This document shows, one piece after another, positions 50,801 to 62,420 of a DNA stretch of 64,000 nt (position 1 is its first letter; each line of letters starts with the position of its first letter). The DNA comes from Plectrocnemia conspersa (taxonomy: Eukaryota > Arthropoda > Insecta > Trichoptera > Polycentropodidae): positions 1,240,001-1,304,000 of the forward strand of contig VTFK01000093.1 in NCBI GenBank assembly GCA_009617715.1, in the 5' to 3' direction. Under the pieces are notes generated by a model. The model saw only the letters and a program-made list of their open reading frames with translations. It ran no database searches and was not told the DNA's origin. A program made the position numbers and the translations under genes.

Positions 50801-52309
50801 TCTAATTTTTCATTAACTAGAAAATTTTTAAGGAAGCCGATACGAAATGTTTGTTAATCGTTATTTCAAGAGTCAGTCATAAAACGTTCAACAAAAAACA
50901 AGTTTACTCTAAAAATAAAAAAAAAATATTGTGAAAAAATACTACTTTTTTTTTAAATAAAATAAAAATTTTACATAATATATTTTATACAAAAAAATGG
51001 TTGATTTTACTTGACTTATATTTTATGTACGTTTGATAAAACTGAATGAATGATAAATACTAAAATATCGAAATAACAGATCTATAAATAGTTTGCTATA
51101 AATATGTTGTATGTTTACGCAAATGTTAAAACAATAAATATGACAGATAATTGAACATTAGACCAACATTTCAAGACAAGTAAATAATATTCGTCAGTTC
51201 ACATAAAACATCAACGCGAATATGAGTACAATGTACATATTATACATACGTAAAAAATTAACTGCAATATATTTTTTTTTATGCAAATTAAAATATCAAA
51301 AAAATCACTTCACCGTTAAGTACTCATCTGTAATGAAAATTTTAATGTGTGAAAAATAAACAAGATGTCATGTGGTTAGTTATCGAAATATTTTTCAATA
51401 TTGTTTTTTAAATCCTAAACTGCAATGTACTACTTGGAACATATATTTTTACATCATGAGATATATAATATGTACACAGATGGTTAACATACGCTCTTAA
51501 AGAATTAGCTATATTGGTTAAATAAATTTATAAAATAGAACTAAATAAATTAATACAGTACATACCAGTGCAATGTATACATAGGAAAAAGTAGCAAATA
51601 TTATTTTATATAAAACTAATGATGATCTTGTTAATGTTTGTTTTTTTAAATAAGAAAAGCATTTGTATGGGTGAATAGTTTTCTATACCTGATACTTTTT
51701 TAATCAATTTTTGTTTGAAAACAAGTTGACAAATTCTTATATTATATATATTTATATTGCTAGTTTATATTGTTATGATTAAATCTATAATTGATTAATT
51801 TCACCTTCAGATAACAGATCAACAATATAAATTTGCAAAACTATGTCGTTTGTTGTTTACATTTTGAAAAAACACGAAACACATTTTGTAAAAAGCTTAT
51901 AAATATATTATTTTCAGTTGGGTATAAAAATATTTTAAGGAATTTATTGATTAATAAAAAAATAATAACCAAATCCAATTTTTAATTAATACAAAAATTG
52001 CAAATGTATTCTGAATCATTCGTTCTTAAAATATTAAGCAAGGACATTACGAATTGGCAATAAAGCTGAAAATATCATTATTGCATAAGATTCATAGAAG
52101 AAAATTAATTATGTATACCAATTTATACTGTATACAAGTAACTGTATTTCATTTTTAAATATCGGTTTATTAGTATTTAAAACCATTGGTGTACTATATT
52201 CTATATTTTTATCTTAGATTTATTGTGCGATAATGTTACTTCCTGATCTTGATTTTATATCAAAGATGACGTTAAATTTAGAGCATTATTATTGCATAGC
52301 TAGCACAAT

Positions 52310-52640
52310 TTTTCAGGTTGACGATTGTCGATGTATTTACATCACATCGATTAAGTTTCCGAAGCGAGTGCGGTAAGGAGTCATCCGAGCCTAGAGAAAG
52401 GCCATTAGAAAGAGCCTGCTAGCTGTGGCTTATCGACGATCTGTGATCTGCCCTTAGTTACAAAGCTCAGGTTAAATAGACCCCGGGCATTTTGAAATAA
52501 CGATATGAAGCCTCGGCTCGAGATTACCTATCTTCGTTGCCGAGAGCGCAGTTAAAAACCGACCAGAACATTTCTCATTAGTATGGTACTGCTATGCCGA
52601 GGCTAATGTGCTCCTTTAGTCTAAAAGAAAAAAGAGCTTT
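52310..52640 (+). promoter_or_regulatory. GC-richer block upstream of module B; possible alternative promoter or first exon
   Basis: Just 130-460 bp before the first module B exon lies a block of much higher GC, including CGAAGCGAGTGCGGTAAGGAG, where GCG|GTAAGG would serve as a donor. It also contains AGACCCCGGGCA and TCGGCTCGAGATTACC. Such a block would be expected if module B has its own start site. No TATA or initiator motif was convincingly identified; the call rests on position and composition. Confidence 0.35.
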
Positions 52641-52767
52641 TTAAATGCCCGTTTAAGCCACAGAAAGAATTTTGCTTTCTCATAGACAATATTACTTTTT
52701 AAATCTGTGTAAAATGAAATAAGTAATACGTCAAGTTATGATTAAAAATTGTGTTTAATTATTTCAG

Positions 52768-52825
52768 AATGGATTCCAGAACGAAATTTAATCTCACGAT
52801 GCCTTCGAACAATTTAAGAAGTCCT
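52768..52825 (+). CDS. Module B first coding exon
   Basis: Acceptor TTTAATTATTTCAG ends at 52767 and a consensus donor GTAAGT begins at 52826. The second base starts ATG (52769-52771). The exon encodes MDSRTKFNLTMPSNNLRSP and ends in phase 0, exactly matching the next exon. If exon 1 (phase 2) is spliced here, the leading A completes Arg, and the product begins Met-Ala-Arg-Met-Asp-Ser. The ATG may therefore be either an internal methionine or a start in a transcript with a separate 5'UTR exon. The consensus splice sites and phase fit support a real exon despite its size. Confidence 0.75.
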
Positions 52826-53533
52826 GTAAGTATATTTTGTATTTTTATTATTCATGTATTACATAATAAGACATTAGTAAAGTTCATATGAAACAAATAA
52901 TAATTATACAGTTAAATCGGTTATTTCAAAATTTAGGTAAGTCAATATCATAATCATATTCTAAATTTGTTATCAATTAAAAATTTTACTTTCCTTACGA
53001 GCGTTAACATATTTTTATTTTTTAAAATATGTCATTTACTTATGTTACTAGATTTTAAAGTAAAATACATTAAAAATAATATGCTTTTTACACTACACAT
53101 CAGATTGGATACAATATGGAAAAACTATTTACCTTATCTGGTTTTTGAAATGACTTATTTAAAGTAGATCTACAGTTTTCATTTAACTATATTTTCTCTG
53201 CAATCTTGTTATATTTATTTAATACGTATCAGTATTAATGTCAAAATATTATTATTCACACAAGTTTATTATTTTTAATTATGAGATAAACATTATTTTG
53301 TATAGTAATCCGATCTAGCATATAATACAATATTTTTTTAACATGAATTTGTACAAAAGCGCTTGGATTCAAGCGCGGATAAACACGTAGTCCACGATTG
53401 CATCAGATATAAATATAACACACCGCATAAAAAACCTTGAAGTATTTTTACCAAGTTCAACGTTCTACTGTAAACTATATATTACGATGTGTATACCATT
53501 ATACCAATCGATTTTTTTTAAAATATTTTACAG
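52826..53533 (+). other. Module B intron 1 (708 nt)
   Basis: GTAAGT donor and TTTTAAAATATTTTACAG acceptor. About 160 bp before the acceptor is a perfect 7-bp hairpin GCGCTTG-GATT-CAAGCGC at 53359-53376, inside a short GC-richer patch (53355-53430). The rest is AT-rich. Confidence 0.75.
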
Positions 53534-56114
53534 ATATCGTCGCCGAAAGAGCCCCCGCTTTGCGTACAAAACGCTATGTTCAAAGAGCGTAAACCATTCA
53601 CGTACACCCCCGGAGGTCTGGACCTGTCTGAGATAAGGTCTGAAAAAATGGCCAAGAGGCTCATGAGGAATGCGATGAGTCCAGGGGTGCAAGAGAGGCC
53701 TAAACCGCCCAATTTCACCCCGACTGACCCATCGGCGCCAAAATCATCCCACTATTTCAATCTTCCAATAGCCGTCTTTCCGTGTGTACAAATCCCTTCG
53801 AATCCTAAAGAGTTATTGCGGAGGACGAGCGGCCCTTTTTCACGAACCGAATCCATCGACCAATCAGTGGAATCGCCAAAGTCGGAAAGTCCTATCGTCA
53901 ACGGGCATAATAAAAGGACGAGCTTAGCAAGTGCGATAAAAATAAATCGAGAAAAATTAAAACTGTAAATAAAACAACGTACGAGGAGACATCGAGAAAT
54001 AAAATTAAGCACGAAAATAAGATAATGCGTCAAGAGAGTCGCACAAATAAGATAAACAACGAAGAAAAAAGCAGCGTTGAAGAAATTTCGAAAATAAAAT
54101 GCGAGGAAGTTAAATCCAACTCATACAAAAGCGAAAAGATCGCAATTAACAATATGGCATATGAAGAAATTAAATCAAAACACATACAATCAGAAGATTT
54201 TATCAATAAAAATAATGTGGTATACGAAGACGTAAAATCGAAGCAAATATCATTGGACGAGATTTTCATGAATAATAATAATGTGACACACGAAGAATTA
54301 AAATCAAAAGAAATATCATCAGATGATATTATTATGAGTAAAAATATTGAGACGTACAATGATGTAGAATCTAAACAAATATTATCAGAGAAAATTATCA
54401 CAAATACAAGTAACTTGGCATATGAAGAATTTAAATCTAAAGAAATATCATCAAACGACATTATCATGAATAAAAATATTACGGCATACGAAGAATCAGA
54501 AACAAAACAAGAATTATCAGATGAAATTTTTGTGAATAAAAATAATGAGCCACGCAAAGAAATAAAATCGAGGCAAATATCATTTTCCGAACTTTTCACG
54601 AATACAAATAAAGTGGCATATGAAGAAGTAAAATTGAAACAAATTTCTTCCGAAGAGACTTCAGTTAATAAAATAAAATGCGAAGAAAATGTTAATAAAA
54701 TAAAAATCGAAGAAAAAAGTGCAGTAGAGATTAAAAATATAATAAAAAACGAGGCAGTTGTAGAAAATAATATAAACGATCAAAACGGATTAAATATAGA
54801 TTTTTCTGAAAAAATGTCTAATGTAAATAATGTAGAAATAAGTTCAAGCCTAAGAGAAGAACAATTTAATAACATAGAAGAAATCATTAGAATAGAAAAT
54901 AATGAGAATGAAAAGATCGAGCAAGAGATATGCGCAGAAGAAGAAAAAATGAACGAGTCAATAACTGATATGTCAAATATAAATGATGAAGTAAGCTCCC
55001 AAATAAGTGATGTGAATAAAGATATAAATGAGCCGAGCTTAGAAGAAAACGTTGATGTAATAGATAATAATGTCGATGTTTATTCTGAGTTTGAAACATC
55101 TGACGATGCAGATAGTAAGTATATTGAAGACGAGGGCGAAAAAGAACATTTAGAGATCGAAATAGAAGATAGAGTGGTTAGTCCCGTAAAACGGAATATT
55201 GAAGCTATTAAGGGACTTAGCAATGATCTCGATAATCTGCCTAGTTTGAATATTTGCACGAAAAGGTTTTCCTTCTTGAAAGAGAGTCCTGATAGAGACG
55301 AGGAAGAAGATCCGTTCAGAATTATAACTGGAATCCCTCCAAAGATCTCGCTCATCGACAGGGTTGACAGTAAAAAAAATTGCAATGACAAAATAATTGA
55401 AGATTCTAACAAGATCATAAATACACATTTAAAAGATACGACTGGTAAGGGAGTGGATAGTTTCGTGTCATTGTTGAAGGAAGACTTGAGATCTTGTTCT
55501 CCGTATACTAAGGAAGACGATTGGAAGAAGGATTGTTTGACTGTAAAGGATATATTGGAAGATCCTGAACCAGCATGGAAGATCGAAATGCGTGAAATTT
55601 CACTAAGAAAAGCTGAAGCCAAAGAAGAAAGTCCTTTAAAAGATTTTGCTGCTCTGACAAAAAAAGAGTTTAGTACACCGATCCAATCGCCGTATCAAAA
55701 TTGGGACAATTTTTCTCAGACGAGCGACAAAGAGAAATCTCCTAATAGCTACCTGCCTACATGGAGTCAAACATTGCGTCCAAAATCATGGAAAGATAGA
55801 AACTCGGATCGTCCCGAATTATCTGAATGGAAAAAACCTATTCCCGACACTTACATTAACAAATTTGCGAGAAATCAAACGGAAGTAAGGAAAACTCCCG
55901 AAATAACAGTTGAAGTGGTCAATCAACCTTACGGCACTACGACCAGGTCAACGAGCAACGGTTACGTATACCCGTGGGAATCGTCTCCAGAATCCAGTGT
56001 CGCTTTCTCCCCAGAACCGCGGACACCCACACCGCAATCTAGGAATAGTCCCTTCTCATTGAGCGTTAATAGCCCATCAGCGTATGGAAATGCGCACCCG
56101 GCAGTAATATCCAG
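53534..56114 (+). CDS. Module B large exon: KPFTYTPGG motif, acidic repeats; contains a one-base frame break
   Basis: Acceptor ATTTTACAG ends at 53533 and donor GTCAGT begins at 56115 (phase 2). It begins ISSPKEPPLCVQNAM then RKPFTYTPGGLDLSEI, parallel to module A. A second shared block is IPSNPKELLRRT (about 53790-53825). That frame ends at TAA 53966-53968. A second frame, open from 53914 and reading NKTTYEETSRNK before ATG 54025, continues through 54025-56114. The exon length is one base short of that needed to keep frame. Contents are eight acidic repeats (54160-54684); a Glu/Asn-rich segment; PAWKIEMREISLRKAE; and Trp-containing Ser/Pro sequence up to NAHPAVISR. It is probably a disordered scaffold. 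With one base added the module would code for about 942 residues. The break could be an assembly error, a polymorphism, true loss or recoding. Confidence 0.85.
54160..54684 (+). repeat. eight tandem 66-bp coding repeats (about 22 aa)
   Basis: Units start at 54160, 54223, 54289, 54355, 54421, 54487, 54553 and 54619, with 63-66 bp spacing. The consensus is (Y)EE(I/V/F)KSKxISSDxIIxNKNxxA. Charged Glu/Lys residues alternate with Ser and Ile. Units differ at many sites, so the array is not recent, but the period is kept exactly, which supports coding constraint on the frame. Confidence 0.9.
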
Positions 56115-57538
56115 GTCAGTACTTAAAGGTCGCGTTAAATATTTAATCGCCTCCCTAGATACCTTATAAAAATATTTTATTATTCTAACTAATTAAAACA
56201 TTTAACACATATATTGTATGAACATAAGCTTTGTATATTTTGATAGTAATTGGACATATACTAATATTTTTTGTTTGGATTTATTGTAATTGGCAAAATG
56301 TATACTATGTTATCTCCCGCCTCGCCTAGGGGGAAAACTTCGTAGATTTTACCTTGCCCTTGAATTTATTACCTATGATTATCATCGTGTAAATACTGCT
56401 TAAACAATCTTGGCAACCGCCTGTGGGTAAGGAATAATAATTAAATAAAAAAATGTCCTGCTATATTTATTTTTAATATATTCAATTTATATTTTATCAA
56501 GTTATTCATTTTTTTAATAGATATAAGATATTCTCTAGGAGCTGTGTTAGCTCATTATTAGAGAAGTTTAAATACCAGATATGTACGAACTAGCTCAATT
56601 TTAATTAATCACCATAACGTTTCATAGACATGTGTATTTTTAACGCTTCCTTAATACAATTCCGTAACGTTTTTGTAGAAACCTTGGTAGATAAATTTTC
56701 ACTGATTTTTTTAGAAAAATGACAGATAATAAATGATATGCTCAATTTTGCAATAGTACTGTTAATGTGATTTTAAGCTTAAGATAAAAATATTTTTTTC
56801 AAATAGGAAACTATAAGCTATCTAATTATGTTTTATTTATAATTCAATTATTATTCAATTTAGATATATTAATGTTTCTTTGCATCTGTGCTACAGTGGT
56901 TACTCCGCACTCAGCAAGAGAAAGGCTTGTAAAGGAAATGTCTTTGTTTAAAAAATTCTAAATGATTCACCATCTGTTAAAATTTTTTTAAATAAACGGT
57001 AAAAAGTATTATAAAAAATCATGGAAAAGTTGCACTGACTGGTGTGCAATATTATCATATCGTTAAAATGAATAAATATTTTTTTTATATTTTTTTAAAA
57101 TATACTTTTTCATAATAGACTTATTTATAAATATTTTACAATTTATGTACAATACTTTTAATTTTAATTTAAACTAATATGAATTTTTTTGGGGGAATTG
57201 TAAAAAAATTCGCTGCGTAATATATTTATAATGCTGTTTTTTACAGAAATACCAAAAAGTCTTGCTCAGGAGATTATTACACCATTTTCTTGAAAGAAAT
57301 AGACTAAAAATATATTGCATATATGTTTCCTAAACGTTGTTCCGTGATGGGCTCCGCGCAAAATATAAAATAAATGGAATATACATTATAATAAATGTTA
57401 ATGCGCACGACAAGATATCTTTTGTATTATTTTTACTAAAAATTAATATGTTTATTGTTTTATCTAATAATTAAATAACTAATATTTTATTATTTTATAA
57501 ATCTAACTTTCAATAAGAAAATATTTTTATTTTTTCAG
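56115..57538 (+). other. Module B intron 2 (1,424 nt)
   Basis: GTCAGT donor and TATTTTTTCAG acceptor. Without splicing, the frame would continue 17 codons from 56116 (ending IASLDTL) to TAA at 56167-56169. AT-rich with no other feature. Confidence 0.75.
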
Positions 57539-57728
57539 AGAATATGGAACGCTGGGTTATCAACCGAGTAGATCAAGATCCAACATTAACAGAAGCTGTC
57601 CAATACAATCTAGATCGTTCAAATACCTGCAACTTTTGACTGGAACCTATGAAAATTATGAAAATGACAATGAACCGTACATACCGCAACCAGCCCAACA
57701 TGCTTACCCTAGACCCGGAAACTTTTGA
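57539..57728 (+). CDS. Module B terminal exon with QSRSFKYLQ peptide
   Basis: Acceptor TTTTTATTTTTTCAG ends at 57538. The first base completes the Arg codon from the large exon (AG + A), the same phase as in module A. It encodes 62 further residues to TGA at 57726-57728. PIQSRSFKYLQLLTGTYENY (about residues 21-40 of the exon) aligns with QSKAFRVLQVITGT of module A and with the ALP/PDLIM-type linker peptide. The tail NEPYIPQPAQHAYPRPGNF is Pro/Tyr-rich. The 61-codon frame beginning at 57649 is a shadow in another frame. Confidence 0.87.
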
Positions 57729-58098
57729 CATTTCAATTTTTCGCGTTTTACTTTTTAAAATTTCCTTTTCGTATTTAAGTACTGCTGAAAAGCGAGTGCT
57801 GAAACAATATCTGCGTGAAGCGAGTTTCGGATGAAAGAGAATAAGAAAGAGAAGTTCCTAAATAATTGGATAAATTTTAACGAGCGCTAGTCGAGAACGA
57901 TAAGTTCTAATGTAGTTACTTGCGTTTGTATGTGCTGTTATATAAATCAGTTTAGTTACAGTAATGTAACGGAGAACTAAACTTTTATTTAGTTTGAAAA
58001 ATGTGGTGACCAATATATTTGGTTCGATTAACCTATTTGATTGATATTATTTTGTATATTTAAAAACAGCATTGTACTTATTTTTATAAGTAAAAAAA

Positions 58099-58104
58099 AA
58101 TAAA
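58099..58104 (+). terminator. candidate polyadenylation signal, module B (proximal)
   Basis: AATAAA lies 370 bp after the module B stop codon. A second candidate, AATAAA at 58632-58637, is followed within 15 nt by GGTGTTTCTG, a GU-rich element of the kind expected downstream of a cleavage site. The distal one is therefore the better supported. Confidence 0.4.
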
Positions 58105-60410
58105 CGCATTACAAAATATTCGTAGTATGATATCAACCTTGAATAAGCCCTAAAATATGTGGAGCTACATAATCAGCGATAGAAAAGGAATTTACAAATA
58201 TTGTATTTGTTTGGTAGATAAATTTAGTTGATTCTGATTTTTTAATATAGTGTTTTATAAAATTAAAATAGTAACTTCATGTAATTAATTAATAATAAAC
58301 TAATATTTAAAAAATTGTAATTTCAATTGATCTTTGTCACATTACAGACCAGTATTATTATTTATTAAATTTGTATATAATAATAAAACCGATTTTTCCA
58401 TAAGCTATACAAATAGTCATGATGGCATTACAAAAATAACTTATTCAAGTTTGATATCTACAGAAACATGTGTATTGATTAATTATTCTCTGTATTGACC
58501 AAAACATAGTCATGTCGTAATGTATATTATTTTTCTTCTACATTTCTACTTTTATAATATATAGATAGATTGCTAATGTTATATCTGTATTGAGCAATAA
58601 TATGTTATTTATTGTAACCAGAAAGCATGGAAATAAAAAATAACAAAGGTGTTTCTGACGATCCTATAATATTGTTTTATGTTAAGTTTTGGTTTTCGTT
58701 TCATGAATTTTATCTCTAACTATTTTATGTAATAGATATATTTTGTAAATACGCCTTAATATGATTTTAATATAACAATATAAAAATCTGTAGTGAGTTT
58801 TTATTTATTTTTAAATTATTTAATTGTGTAATTGCTTTGGTAGGCAATAAAATAAAAAATGATTTTATTTATTTTTATAAAACATATTAATTATAAAATT
58901 TAGGGGTCATCAAAAAAGGTCTTACGTAAGACATCTTTAAATATAAAAGAAAATACAACTAAACACATGTATGTATGTATGTACTGTAGATATATAAGAA
59001 ACTTATATAATATATTATACTAATAATTTCGTTAGAATTACTACGAATTAGTATTAAATATTATAACTATTTAGTTTCTTGTGGAGATATACATATGCAT
59101 CATATATTTTTTTAATCAAAAATGAGATCGTAAAGAGCTAAATAAAAATAAAAATTTGAGGGGATTGGTCAGATTTCTAATCATGCAATTAAAATTAAGT
59201 TTTGTAAACAGTGAATTTAGGTGAGATTTGAATTCAGAAATTTAAGTTTATGAGTGATGGTTGGTATATAAAAATGATAAACACGCTTATACGTGTATAA
59301 CACAGTTATTGAATAAAATCAAGAATTATATAAGTGGTTTTAAACTTGGATATATATATTTACTAATATAAGTTTTATATTATTTTTTGTTCATAGATGT
59401 CGTCATGCTATATAAGTCAAAAACAAATTAAATGAATTATTTATAGTAGATATATTACTAAATATGTGAGTTTATAATAAAAGCATAAAATTTAGTTCTA
59501 TAAATATTCAAGATTAAGTAAATAAGATAAGATAAATTAGGAGACAATCGCGTTCGCGTTCGGCTACACCTCCAATAGCTTAACCTTTTGGAAAACTTTT
59601 AAAGTGACCGTACGATAATTACAAGGAATAGTTTAAATAATGCTTATACGATGCTAGGCCATTAGTGTTTTTCTAGATGTGTTATGAAGGAATTGGTTAA
59701 AAGAGTTTTTGTGGTTATTTACGGCTATTTATTTTAATTAAGACCATAAATTGAATGATAATTTATTGTTTTTTTTTGTTTCCATTATTTTTTTATTTTT
59801 TCCTTAAATTATAACCACTAACCTTTTGTTTTATATTTTTATTTTTTATCAAAATGAAAATGGTTATAAATCAGTAACATGTATATTATATAGTATATTT
59901 AGTATGTCTGTAAAATTATTTATATTATTGAAATAAACGTATTTAAAAAAAGCACCCTTAGCCCTCTGGACGCGTTAATCAAAAATAATTATTAAATGGT
60001 TTTTTTATTGAAAAATTAAAATTTTACCTTGATACTGTGTTTAAATGTTCTGATTTTTTAATTTTAATTTTTTTAAAATGATATTTTATGTTTATTCACA
60101 AAAAAAGATTTTTCTTAAAATTAATTTTTTTTTACTGATTTTTGCATAAAAACCCGATTGGGCGACTTTAGTCGATTTACGCGTTCAAAGTGCTAAGTAG
60201 TTTAAAGAAGTGCTTAGAAACATTTAACTTTCTGCAAGAAGTTAGCGATTCGTATCATAACGCTTCTATAAGTAAGATACAATACAAATAATAACCAAAT
60301 ATCTTCATATAAAGGTTTCACGTTAACTTTTTTTGACAAAGAGGGAGTGTTTAGTTATTCCAAATTATAAATTTCGATTCAAGAATGATGCGAACTAAGG
60401 TGCCATAGAG

Positions 60411-60960
60411 CAGCGATTGCCAAACTTTCGGACCTCATGGACCACTCAACACAAAGCTTCGTATCCCGCGGACCACTACTTCGATTTTTTTCTAAATAGG
60501 AAATAGTACTTGCTTTTGCACTTCAAGTTATTTGAGAAAATAATAATATATATATAAATAAGGATTTAATGACACAAATAATAATAAATATATTCATAAT
60601 AAAAAATGCAAAAAAACGATTTTTAATTCTTTGGTCTGCATTTTTTATAATGAATATTATAAAAAATGCTGTTTATAATTGATATTTGTGGATAAAATTT
60701 AGACACGTTCTCGTAATGGATCATCAAGTTGTGTTAACGTGTCTGTGTCCGAAAGATCCAGTCATCTGGAAAGCAGATTGAAATCTGGATTCTGGACGTT
60801 GGGCGGGACCAGGGTTGACGCGAAGAGGGAAGGGGCTGCTTTCTCGATATCGTCTGTTGATGATAGGTGGCTTCTCTTGGTTCGAGTTCGTACGAATCCT
60901 TTTATGTATAGCTTGATGAGCTCAAGTAAAATTAATTGATGTGTTGTCGGAAGTCTAAAA
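60411..60960 (-). mobile_element. hAT-like element end and possible coding remnant
   Basis: CAGCGATTGCCAAACTTTCGG at 60411-60431, followed by CCTCATGGACCAC and CCGCGGACCACTA, is a typical hAT terminus (CAGCGGTTCTCAAACTTT then GGACCAC). Inward, 60715-60940 is GC-richer and open on both strands, as an eroded transposase end could be, but no domain motif could be confirmed. The other terminus was not found. Confidence 0.5.
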
Positions 60961-61899
60961 ATATGGTTCTCAATTTTTGCGCTGTGTATCCGATTTTATA
61001 CACATGGCCAGACTGAGAGATGTAGTGTTCACCCAAAACGAGCAAGGAGTGTAATTAGATTAATGTTCGTGACCGTTGCGTTTAAACAGGTTTAAACCTG
61101 TCATTGGAACAGGTATAAACGGTCGTTAAATATTTTTAACAAGTGCGAGATATGCCAACTATGCGATCCATTTTTTTATTTCAAAGTGCTGTCATTTGTA
61201 ATATTATAATAACACTTTAAAAAAGTTTTGAACTAATAAGAGTAATGTATTAAGTTTATACCGTCTATTGTCACGTACGGTCATAACATAAAAAATGACA
61301 AATTAATTTATGGCGCTCTTAACACGTGCGTCAATTTTAATAAAAAAGTAAAATGCTTTGCTTTGGATTTGCCGACGTACACTGATGGACCACACGATTT
61401 TATTAGCAAATGTTTATATGTAATCATCGTCGGATAAACTTGACTTAAAATTCGATCGCTAACACCGTATATTGGCCTGGTCCTTCTATAAACATGCTAT
61501 TTAATAAATAGTTACAATAAATTAAATAATACAACTAGAGCCTAATTAAAAATATTTAAAATACCTTGTTTTATTCCAAAATGTTAAAAATTAGGATTAA
61601 TATAGATTTGACATTATTTTTTAAAGTTTTATTTTAGATGCTGGACCCTGTGTTTGTGCACCTGTTGCACCTGCCTAGTCACGGCATTGTATGGTAATAT
61701 GTCCTATGTATCGTTACAAACCCAGTGAATATCCTGAGGGCTTAGTTTATATACCTAGTTTACATAGCTGACTCAAAAACGGAGTTTATATTATTCGCAA
61801 CTCCATTGAATACACACGAACCGTACTTTTCACGATTGGTACGCTGGAGATTATTCATTAATCACAATAACCTTCTATTCAGATTGAAAAATCCCTATT

Positions 61900-62420
61900 G
61901 CTACTTTGAACTTGCAAACTCTATTAGTTATCAAGCAATTTATTGGGTAAGCTCGTACACTCGTGCGCCATAATCGCACTAATAATCGAATTAATTCGCT
62001 TGTTTTGGCGGCCATGTTTATAATAGCATCCGCACATGAACGGATCGAATCAATTTGGCACACTTCTACACAATAATTGTATCAATTTGCGTGGTACGCC
62101 CGTCGCCGGTTGTTTACCGCTGATTATGCAAATTGTTCGCATCAATCGAACCCGATATTTCACGTTTCGGCAACGACGCGTATTATTCTGCTCGATCGGA
62201 AGCTGTGTATTGCCACAAGCGAAAAATAATAAAAGACAATCCGCGGGGAATTACGAACGCGCGCGTAATCCTCTCCCCCGTTCGCCATTTTGACTCGTGC
62301 GATTTTTTCGGATATCTATGCGAAAATATGATGATGAAAAACACGGAAACGCTCTTCGGATTTCCGCGATTACGCGGTCCCCGGACACGGAACACTTTGT
62401 AAACGCTGAGCGGGGTATGC
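61900..62420. other. GC-rich island, candidate conserved noncoding element
   Basis: One of the most CpG-containing stretches (GCCCGTCGCCGGTTG, GGCAACGACGCG, GAACGCGCGCG, GATTACGCGGTCCCCGG), with overlapping open frames of 85, 89 and 129 codons on both strands, as expected from GC content alone. No family recognised and no splice-supported exon. Confidence 0.3.

Larger units (their letters stand above)
21738..52767. other. 31-kb stretch between modules A and B
   Basis: The region holds module A's 3'UTR, one tRNA gene, several transposable element relics, foldback elements and GC-richer islands, each listed separately. If exon 1 is spliced to module B it is part of one giant intron; otherwise it is intergenic. 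Most remaining open frames are short, of AT-rich composition and without motifs, so no protein gene is called here. Portions at about 28000-29900, 34000-36100, 37300-39600 and 48000-52300 show nothing beyond AT-rich sequence and simple repeats. Confidence 0.6.

Noticed and set aside
51082..51091. MEF2-like site CTATAAATAG upstream of module B
   Set aside because: It matches the consensus exactly, but such A/T sites are expected often by chance in this composition, and it lies 1.7 kb from the nearest exon.
53914..53968. A canonical -1 ribosomal frameshift site
   Set aside because: No XXXYYYZ heptamer sits in the correct register among the A runs and no following stable structure is evident, so recoding is kept only as an alternative explanation.
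53965..54021. A tiny intron that would reconcile the two module B frames
   Set aside because: GT at 53965 and available AG sites give intron lengths of 24, 45 or 57 nt that do not restore frame, or 32 nt, which is too short. There is no pyrimidine tract before any of the AGs.
54030..54599. 189-codon open frame on the minus strand
   Set aside because: It is the antisense of the A-rich tandem repeats of the module B exon. The repeat period of 66 bp keeps all frames phased, so an antisense frame stays open by default. There is no independent splice or composition evidence.
55080..55622. 180-codon open frame on the minus strand
   Set aside because: Shadow of the coding strand. The Ser/Leu-rich composition is what the reverse complement of a Glu/Lys/Asp-rich exon produces.
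57649..57834. 61-codon + strand frame
   Set aside because: It overlaps the module B terminal exon in another frame and runs into the 3'UTR. The frame with QSRSFKYLQ and a phase-matched acceptor is preferred.
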